Below, one piece after another: positions 31,043 to 35,597 of a DNA stretch of 35,597 nt. Numbering within the stretch: the stretch's first letter is position 1; every line of letters begins with the position of its first letter. Source of the DNA: Ruminococcus flavefaciens (GTDB lineage: Bacteria; Bacillota; Clostridia; Oscillospirales; Ruminococcaceae). The DNA lies in contig DFHF01000067.1 of the NCBI GenBank assembly GCA_002371825.1, positions 6,711 through 42,307 on the forward strand, read 5' to 3'. The position numbers were made by a program, and so were the translations under genes. A model generated the notes under the pieces. It searched no databases. It saw nothing but the letters and a program-made list of their open reading frames with translations, and was not told the DNA's origin.

Positions 31043-33361
31043 TCAGGGTCTGACCGTATATCGGCTGCCTGCCTTGGTGCTGAAGATAACTGCGCCGTCC
31101 TCAATGCGTGAGTCCACGTCCTCGCCGTCACAGGTCACGCTTACTACGCAGTTTGTTCTAAGGCGGCATTCAAAGCCGCTGTCTGAGGTTATCACTGCTG
31201 AGCTGAGCTTTCCCTCTGCCCACTCTATATCCACTCCGAAGCCGCCCTTTGCACGAAGTCCGGTAACATGACCGTTTTCCCATTCATGAGGCAGGGCAGG
31301 CAGTATTATAAGCTCTCCGCAGCAGCTCTGGAGCAGCGCTTCTGCAACAGCAGCTGTACCGCCGAAATTTCCGTCTATCTGGAAGGGCGGGTGGGAATCA
31401 AGAAGATTGGGATTCGTTGAGAATGCCAGCAGCAGTTTGAGATTTTCGTATACCATACGGCTGTCATAGAGCCTTGCCCACATATTCGCTGTCCATGCAC
31501 AGCTCCAGCCGATATGGTCTTCGCCGTGGATGAGCCTGCGGACAAGAGTGGCTCTTGCAGCATCTGCAAGCTTGGGAGTTTTATTGGGGGAGATGATGTC
31601 AGCCGGGTGAAGGGCGAAAAGCTGCGAGATGTGACGGTGTCCCATCTCAGCCTCATCGTAGTCCTCTGACCATTCCTTTATCTGACCGTATTTTCCGATC
31701 TCCGGCTGTGGTATCTTCGGAAGCAGCTCCACCAGCTTTTCTGCAAAGGCTCTGTCTTTTTCAAGTATGGCAGAGGCCTTTATCACATCGGTGAACAGTA
31801 CCGTTATTATCTGGGAATCCATTGAAGGACCGGCACATAAACTTCCCTTTACTCCGTTTTCTGTGAGATAGGTGTTCTCGGGAGAGAGTGATGGGCAGGT
31901 CACAAGGTGTCCCTTGCCGTCGTCAATGAGGAAGTTTACGAAAAACTCTGCGGCCTCTTTCATAAGGTGATACTTTTCCGCAAGGAAGTCTTTATCAAGG
32001 GTATACTCATAGTGCTCGAATACATGAAGAGCCAGCCATGCTCCGCCCATGGGCCATATAGTTGCAGGCATCCACAGGTCCTGAGGTGCGGTATCTCCCC
32101 ATATATCTGTATTGTGATGACACACGAAGCCCTTTTCTATGCCGTACATCTCCTTGGCGGTTATCCGTCCGTTATCGCAGACTCTCTCCAGCAGGTCAAA
32201 GAGGGGGAGGTGACATTCTGAGAGATTGCAGCTCTCAGCGGGCCAGTAGTTCATCTCGGTATTGATATTTACAGTGTATCTGCTTCCCCAGGCAGGCCAC
32301 ATCTGGTCATTCCATATGCCCTGAAGATTCATGGGCTGAGTGCCTGCACGGCTGGCGGATATCATAAGATAGCGGCCGTAGTTGAAGTAAAGCTCTATCA
32401 GCTTGTTATCGTGTATAAGACGGATACACTCCTTGTTGTCGAGCTCATCGCCCTTCAGACGGGTTATGCGCTCGTCAGTTGTCATGGCAGCTATATCGGT
32501 CTCGCTGTTATCATCAAGAGAGAGCTCAACACGGTCAAAGAGCTCCTTGTAATCATTTATGTGGCGGCAGAGAAGCTCATCATAGGTGCAGCAGAGAGCC
32601 ATTTCGGCATCTACCTCTGCGGAAGCCTCGTAGTATTCACCGTAGAAGCTGGTGCGTACTGCAAGTACTATCATCACTTCATTTGCTTTTTCAACATGGA
32701 GTTTTCCGCCCAATGTGCGGAGACTTCCTCCGACGGTTCTTGCTCCAACTGCTGCGGCAAAGAATATACCGTCCCTGCTTCCTGTTCCGCCGGTGTACAT
32801 GAGCATATCATTACCGATGGGGCGGTTATCGTCGTAGTAGTCGTCACGGCCGTCTATGGAGCAGTCAAGGTCTATCGTTCCCGGCTGGTCGCTGGTGATG
32901 TGGATGACCATTACCTCATCGGGAGCTGACACAAAAACTTCTCTGGTATATTTTACGTCATTGACTGTAAAGCTTACTCTGCTGACAGCCTCAGATATAT
33001 CAAGGGTGCGGGAGTAGTCTCTGGCTCTGCCTGCCAGTTTCATTTCTATCTTCAGGTCGCCCAGGGGCATATAGTGCCTGCTGTTCGGAGTTACTCCCTG
33101 GAGCTTCTCAAATGCGGTTTTTTCAGCAGCAGGGATATCTCCTGCTTTCAGGAGCTCTCTTACCTCAGCGAGGCCCTCCTGTGCATCCGGGTTGACTCTG
33201 TGTCTGGGGCCGCCTGACCAGATGGAATCCTCGTTAAGCTTGATTATCTCCTCTGCCGGGTCGCCGAATATCATGCCGCCTATCCTTCCGTTTCCTACCG
33301 GAAGTGCCCAGTTGAAATCCTCAGCAGGGCGGCTGTATTTTAATAAGGTCTCTTTGCTCAT
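31043..33361 (-). CDS. GH95 alpha-L-fucosidase/galactosidase-like enzyme, intracellular
   Basis: 772 residues with no signal peptide. Family GH95 is recognised by L-P-V-G-N-G-R-I-G-G-M-I-F-G, N-E-D-S-I-W-S-G-G-P, M-N-L-Q-G-I-W-N, N-I-N-T-E-M-N-Y-W-P-A-E, H-N-T-D-I-W-G-D, I-K-E-W-S-E-D-Y-D-E (general acid region), G-H-R-H-I-S-Q-L-F and Q-I-D-G-N-F-G-G-T-A. The Asn, Glu and Asp positions used for inverting hydrolysis of alpha-1,2-L-fucosides appear present. GH95 also includes alpha-L-galactosidases. Cytosolic location means it trims imported oligosaccharides, such as fucosylated xyloglucan fragments. First gene of the operon; GAAGGAG precedes the ATG. Confidence 0.95.
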   Translation of the reverse strand: MSKETLLKYSRPAEDFNWALPVGNGRIGGMIFGDPAEEIIKLNEDSIWSGGPRHRVNPDAQEGLAEVRELLKAGDIPAAEKTAFEKLQGVTPNSRHYMPLGDLKIEMKLAGRARDYSRTLDISEAVSRVSFTVNDVKYTREVFVSAPDEVMVIHITSDQPGTIDLDCSIDGRDDYYDDNRPIGNDMLMYTGGTGSRDGIFFAAAVGARTVGGSLRTLGGKLHVEKANEVMIVLAVRTSFYGEYYEASAEVDAEMALCCTYDELLCRHINDYKELFDRVELSLDDNSETDIAAMTTDERITRLKGDELDNKECIRLIHDNKLIELYFNYGRYLMISASRAGTQPMNLQGIWNDQMWPAWGSRYTVNINTEMNYWPAESCNLSECHLPLFDLLERVCDNGRITAKEMYGIEKGFVCHHNTDIWGDTAPQDLWMPATIWPMGGAWLALHVFEHYEYTLDKDFLAEKYHLMKEAAEFFVNFLIDDGKGHLVTCPSLSPENTYLTENGVKGSLCAGPSMDSQIITVLFTDVIKASAILEKDRAFAEKLVELLPKIPQPEIGKYGQIKEWSEDYDEAEMGHRHISQLFALHPADIISPNKTPKLADAARATLVRRLIHGEDHIGWSCAWTANMWARLYDSRMVYENLKLLLAFSTNPNLLDSHPPFQIDGNFGGTAAVAEALLQSCCGELIILPALPHEWENGHVTGLRAKGGFGVDIEWAEGKLSSAVITSDSGFECRLRTNCVVSVTCDGEDVDSRIEDGAVIFSTKAGSRYTVRP

Positions 33362-33416
33362 ATATTTTCTCCTTCACGGAAAGCTACAAAAACACTATCT
33401 ATATTTATATCTATAT

Positions 33417-33445
33417 ATTATATCATATTTTCTTAATGATTGCAA
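33417..33445 (-). promoter_or_regulatory. Promoter of the GH95-GH26-HAD operon
   Basis: On the minus strand, TTGCAA (33445-33440), 17 bases, TATAAT (33422-33417), about 55 bases before the ATG. Confidence 0.75.
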
Positions 33446-33493
33446 ATCATAGACGGGGCCGTTATTCATTTCTGGAAAAGTGATAAAACTTTT

Positions 33494-33536
33494 CTGATAT
33501 AATCCGGGATTCATAATGCATTATGCCTAATATCAG
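33494..33536. repeat. Nested palindrome, candidate recombinase attachment site
   Basis: Outer arms CTGATAT/ATATCAG enclose an AATCC-G-GGATT inverted repeat and a perfect 14-base palindrome CATAATGCATTATG (33512-33525). It lies about 100 bases past the 3' end of the recombinase gene, on the side facing chromosomal genes, where large serine recombinase elements usually end. Attachment-site function is inferred only. Confidence 0.4.
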
Positions 33537-33543
33537 GACGATA

Positions 33544-33569
33544 TAAAAAAGCCGCACATTAAGGCGGCT
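33544..33569 (-). terminator. Terminator of the recombinase transcript
   Basis: On the minus strand, stem AGCCGC/GCGGCT followed by TTTTTTAT. It stops leftward transcription from the element before the candidate attachment site. Confidence 0.8.
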
Positions 33570-33601
33570 ATCCTTAACGGAACTTTATTAAAATCTTATG
33601 T

Positions 33602-33630
33602 AAACCGAGTGGTGATAAGCCACTCGGTTT
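33602..33630. terminator. 11-bp hairpin just after the recombinase stop
   Basis: A perfect stem AAACCGAGTGG/CCACTCGGTTT with a 7-base loop, 6 bases beyond the stop codon. The T tract on the minus strand is weak (TTTACATAAG); on the plus strand CTCTTTT follows. Together with the next hairpin it makes a double terminator. Confidence 0.6.
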
Positions 33631-33635
33631 CTCTT

Positions 33636-35297
33636 TTAGCAGGCTGCCTTAGCAAATGGCTTGTCAGCTTTTGGAGATAGCATAGGCTCAGATTCGTTCA
33701 GACTTGGAAACGTATAATGTATAAGCACCAAATTCCCACAGGTTCGGGAGTACTTCTCAGGCTTTTCATATACCTCTATCCGAGTTATGAATGTTTTAAG
33801 TATCTTCGGAGTGATCTCCTTGATTTCAAGGTTTGCCTTAGCATTTTCTATGAATTCATGTATACACTCATCTCTATGATTTAAATCTTCAAGCTTTGCT
33901 GTGAGATTAGCAAGCTCAGACACAAGTTCCGTCTGTTCTTTCTCATAGCCTGCTGAAAGCTTATCATAGCGTTCTGGAGTTATCTTTCCTAACGCTTTGT
34001 CCTCGTAAAGACAGCTCAGGATATTATCAAGCTCCTTAATACGACTTTCAGTCTTGATACGCTTCTTTTCAGACTCCTTCTTTTCAAGCTCAGCAGTTTT
34101 TCTGCCGTTCCGAGCGGCTATTTCATAAAATTCCTCAGGATTTTCTCTTGCGTAGGAAGTCATATCTCTGAGTTGTTTAAGGACTAAGCTGTCAAGCACA
34201 TTTGCCTTTATTCTGTGAACTGTACAATATTTTCCACCTTTGGTCTGATAGCCTCCGCACTGATAGTAGTTGTTCTCAGGCTTAATTCCCTTGCCGCGGT
34301 GAAGATACATTTTCGAGCCACAGTCAGCACAGTATATATAGCCAGCATACTTGTCGGTATCTCCCTGTCGGTCGGGACGTTTCCGTCCCTCGTAGTGCTT
34401 CTGAACGAGGTCGAATAGCTCTCGGCTCACTATCGCTTCGTGCGTATTTTCAAAGATGAGTATATTCTCAGGATCGTTCTTGATACGTTTCTTCAACTTG
34501 TTTGACTTGCTGTACGTTTGGAAGTTCACAGTATCTCCACAATAAATCCTGTTTGACAGCATATCACGTATTGTACTTTGCGTCCACAGATATGGCGTAT
34601 CGAACTTAGGCTGCTTACAGGTTTTTCCACGCTGATTAAACTCATATATTCCTGGCGTTTCAATCTGATGTTCTTCCAAGTACCTGCATATTGCCCTCGT
34701 TCCTTTGCCTTCAGCGCAAAGCTCATATATTTGACGCACCACTGGAGCGGTTACGGGATCTGGTATAAGCTGCTTTGAATCATCGGGACTTTTCATATAT
34801 CCATAAGGAATCGCTGTTCCAACACGCTCACCGCGCTCTCCTTTTGCCTTGAATACTGCTCGTATCTTCTTTGACGTATCTCTGGCATACATATCGTTGA
34901 ACAAGTTCTTTATGCCCGACATCTCGTTGATACCGTTGGCAGAATCAACTCCGTCCGTGACTGCAATGAAGCGTACATCGTATGCAGGGAAAACTAATTC
35001 CATTAGTCGGTCAGTCTCAAGGTGGTCGCGTCCAAGACGACTCTGGTCTTTCACAATGACCGTTCCTACAAGACCGTCCTCGACATCTTTCAGCATACGA
35101 ACGTACTCAGGTCTGTTCTTATTGACTCCGCTGAAGCCGTCGTCAATGTAGTATTGACAGTTACGGAAGCCGTTCCTGTCAGCATATTCCTTGAGCATCA
35201 GCTTCTGATTCTCTATGGACAGCGACTCACCCTCGCGAGCATCTTCTTGTGAAAGTCGGCAATACAAAGCTGTAATTAATTCATTGTTTGGTTTCAT
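33636..35297 (-). CDS. Large serine recombinase (TnpX-like), intact
   Basis: 553 residues from the ATG at 35297, with AGGAGG 4 bases before; the eight codons further upstream lack a ribosome binding site. Domains: resolvase catalytic 8-155 (A-L-Y-C-R-L-S with nucleophile S16, then V-K-D-Q-S-R-L-G-R-D), recombinase domain about 170-290 (I-P-Y-G-Y, T-I-R-D-M-L-S-N-R-I-Y-C-G), zinc ribbon about 320-370 (Y-C-A-D-C-G-S-K-M and Y-Y-Q-C-G), and coiled coil about 395-480. The family inserts and excises circular elements without host factors. It points leftwards with a TnpW-like gene just upstream, so the element it serves probably extends to the right, outside this window. No truncation is visible. 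Confidence 0.95.
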   Translation of the reverse strand: MKPNNELITALYCRLSQEDAREGESLSIENQKLMLKEYADRNGFRNCQYYIDDGFSGVNKNRPEYVRMLKDVEDGLVGTVIVKDQSRLGRDHLETDRLMELVFPAYDVRFIAVTDGVDSANGINEMSGIKNLFNDMYARDTSKKIRAVFKAKGERGERVGTAIPYGYMKSPDDSKQLIPDPVTAPVVRQIYELCAEGKGTRAICRYLEEHQIETPGIYEFNQRGKTCKQPKFDTPYLWTQSTIRDMLSNRIYCGDTVNFQTYSKSNKLKKRIKNDPENILIFENTHEAIVSRELFDLVQKHYEGRKRPDRQGDTDKYAGYIYCADCGSKMYLHRGKGIKPENNYYQCGGYQTKGGKYCTVHRIKANVLDSLVLKQLRDMTSYARENPEEFYEIAARNGRKTAELEKKESEKKRIKTESRIKELDNILSCLYEDKALGKITPERYDKLSAGYEKEQTELVSELANLTAKLEDLNHRDECIHEFIENAKANLEIKEITPKILKTFITRIEVYEKPEKYSRTCGNLVLIHYTFPSLNESEPMLSPKADKPFAKAAC

Positions 35298-35334
35298 AAA
35301 TCCTCCTTCTCCGGAAACCAAACCGAATAGGACT

Positions 35335-35365
35335 CTGTTGGCGTACCTTTGTGGTACACCAACAG
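35335..35365 (-). promoter_or_regulatory. Inverted-repeat operator downstream of the recombinase promoter
   Basis: CTGTTGGCGTACC/GGTACACCAACAG, 13-base arms with one mismatch and a 5-base centre, immediately after the -10 hexamer in the 5' leader. It could be a repressor or recombinase binding site, or a leader hairpin. Confidence 0.5.
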
Positions 35366-35392
35366 TATACTCCTACTCGGCTCATAAGTCCA
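35364..35392 (-). promoter_or_regulatory. Promoter of the intact recombinase
   Basis: On the minus strand, TGGACT (35392-35387), 17 bases, TATACT (35369-35364). Layout and downstream GTGTA match the promoter of the truncated recombinase at 325-353. Confidence 0.55.
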
Positions 35393-35404
35393 GTAAAAAT
35401 TTTG

Positions 35405-35581
35405 TTAACTAACTTTCATGAGATAGCGGAGTTTGTCGTCCAAGGTTTCGTCAGCCTCCTTCGGGAAGGCGTTGATAACGGTGTAGGTCTTACCGTCTAT
35501 TACGACCGTATCTATCTCATAATGCGTTCGGCGTAGTTCAGTGTACTTATTTGTTTCAGTTTTTGTGTTCTTCTCAGCCAT
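35405..35581 (-). CDS. TnpW-like small transposon-encoded protein
   Basis: 58 residues. ATG at 35581 with GAAGGAG 9 bases upstream, at the very edge of the window. The core V-V-I-D-G-K-T-Y-T-V-I-N-A-F-P, then D-E-T-L-D-D-K-L-R-Y-L-M, fits the TnpW pattern better than the left-end copy does, and the two share D-G-x-T-Y-x-V-x-x-A-F and the spaced leucines of the last helix. It lies about 110 bases upstream of the recombinase in the same direction, with a promoter between, the same order as at the left end. Function unknown. Confidence 0.65.
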   Translation of the reverse strand: MAEKNTKTETNKYTELRRTHYEIDTVVIDGKTYTVINAFPKEADETLDDKLRYLMKVS

Positions 35582-35597
35582 TCGATCATACTCCTTC

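Noticed and set aside
32411..32929. A 172-codon plus-strand frame opposite GH95
   Set aside because: Antisense to conserved GH95 sequence; no Shine-Dalgarno sequence.
1..35597. The whole window as one composite transposon bounded by inverted recombinases
   Set aside because: The left recombinase is a 53-codon stub, the two recombinases are different members, and the interior holds core genes such as spo0A and tex. Two separate elements flanking chromosomal DNA fits better.

Overview
The window looks like chromosomal DNA from a cellulosome-forming Ruminococcus-type bacterium (Oscillospiraceae, Firmicutes). Evidence for this: strong AGGAGG ribosome binding sites, many TTGACA/TATAAT promoters with 17-base spacers, a complete Spo0A, type-I dockerin modules of the Ruminococcus kind on four proteins, and several secreted or lipid-anchored carbohydrate-active proteins. 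The species cannot be named from sequence reading alone. I saw no rRNA, tRNA or CRISPR array.

Layout. (1) 1-1743 is a degraded mobile-element scar: a small TnpW-like gene, a large serine recombinase cut off after 53 residues, a structured non-coding stretch (long hairpin plus tandem repeat), a GyrI-like gene, and the first 42 codons of a short-chain dehydrogenase. (2) 1776-7543: a YgjV-like membrane protein, a secreted alpha/beta hydrolase, a lipoprotein on the other strand, and an apparent operon of esterase, VOC protein and a GH16-propeller-dockerin enzyme. (3) 7554-10715, minus strand: a tightly coupled three-gene operon (UbiA-type prenyltransferase resembling decaprenyl-phosphate phosphoribosyltransferase, HAD-IB phosphatase, multi-spanning membrane protein) that looks like a polyprenyl-phospho-pentose pathway. 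(4) 10794-12067: an orphan sugar-binding lipoprotein. (5) 12420-18170, minus strand: two tandem modules, each an ECF sigma factor followed by a membrane-anchored anti-sigma-like protein whose extracytoplasmic part carries about seven dockerin-like calcium loops and ends in a full dockerin. (6) 18305-21680: a 1090-residue leucine-rich-repeat protein ending in a dockerin, divergent from the second sigma gene. (7) 21678-26972: an alpha/beta-hydrolase-like gene, tex and a GIY-YIG gene in one operon, then a DUF805 protein with a Tyr/Gln/Asn/Gly tandem repeat, then a flavin reductase. (8) 27058-33445, minus strand: spo0A, then a GH95-GH26-HAD-like operon. (9) 33494-35597: an intact TnpX-like large serine recombinase and a second TnpW-like gene, with a palindromic candidate attachment site on the inner side.

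How the parts fit. The GH16, GH26 and GH95 enzymes, the sugar-binding lipoprotein and the dockerin proteins point to plant or yeast glycan use, part of it through a cellulosome. The most novel item is region 5. Both sigma/anti-sigma modules place a dockerin at the outer end of a membrane anti-sigma protein, which suggests the cell monitors free cohesins, scaffoldins or calcium through the dockerin. Both genes also contain, at equivalent places, an in-frame internal start with an identical Shine-Dalgarno sequence and the same 7-base spacing, followed by a typical signal peptide. Each gene may therefore make two products: a membrane sensor and a secreted dockerin protein. Two inward-facing serine recombinase promoters of matching layout frame the whole window.
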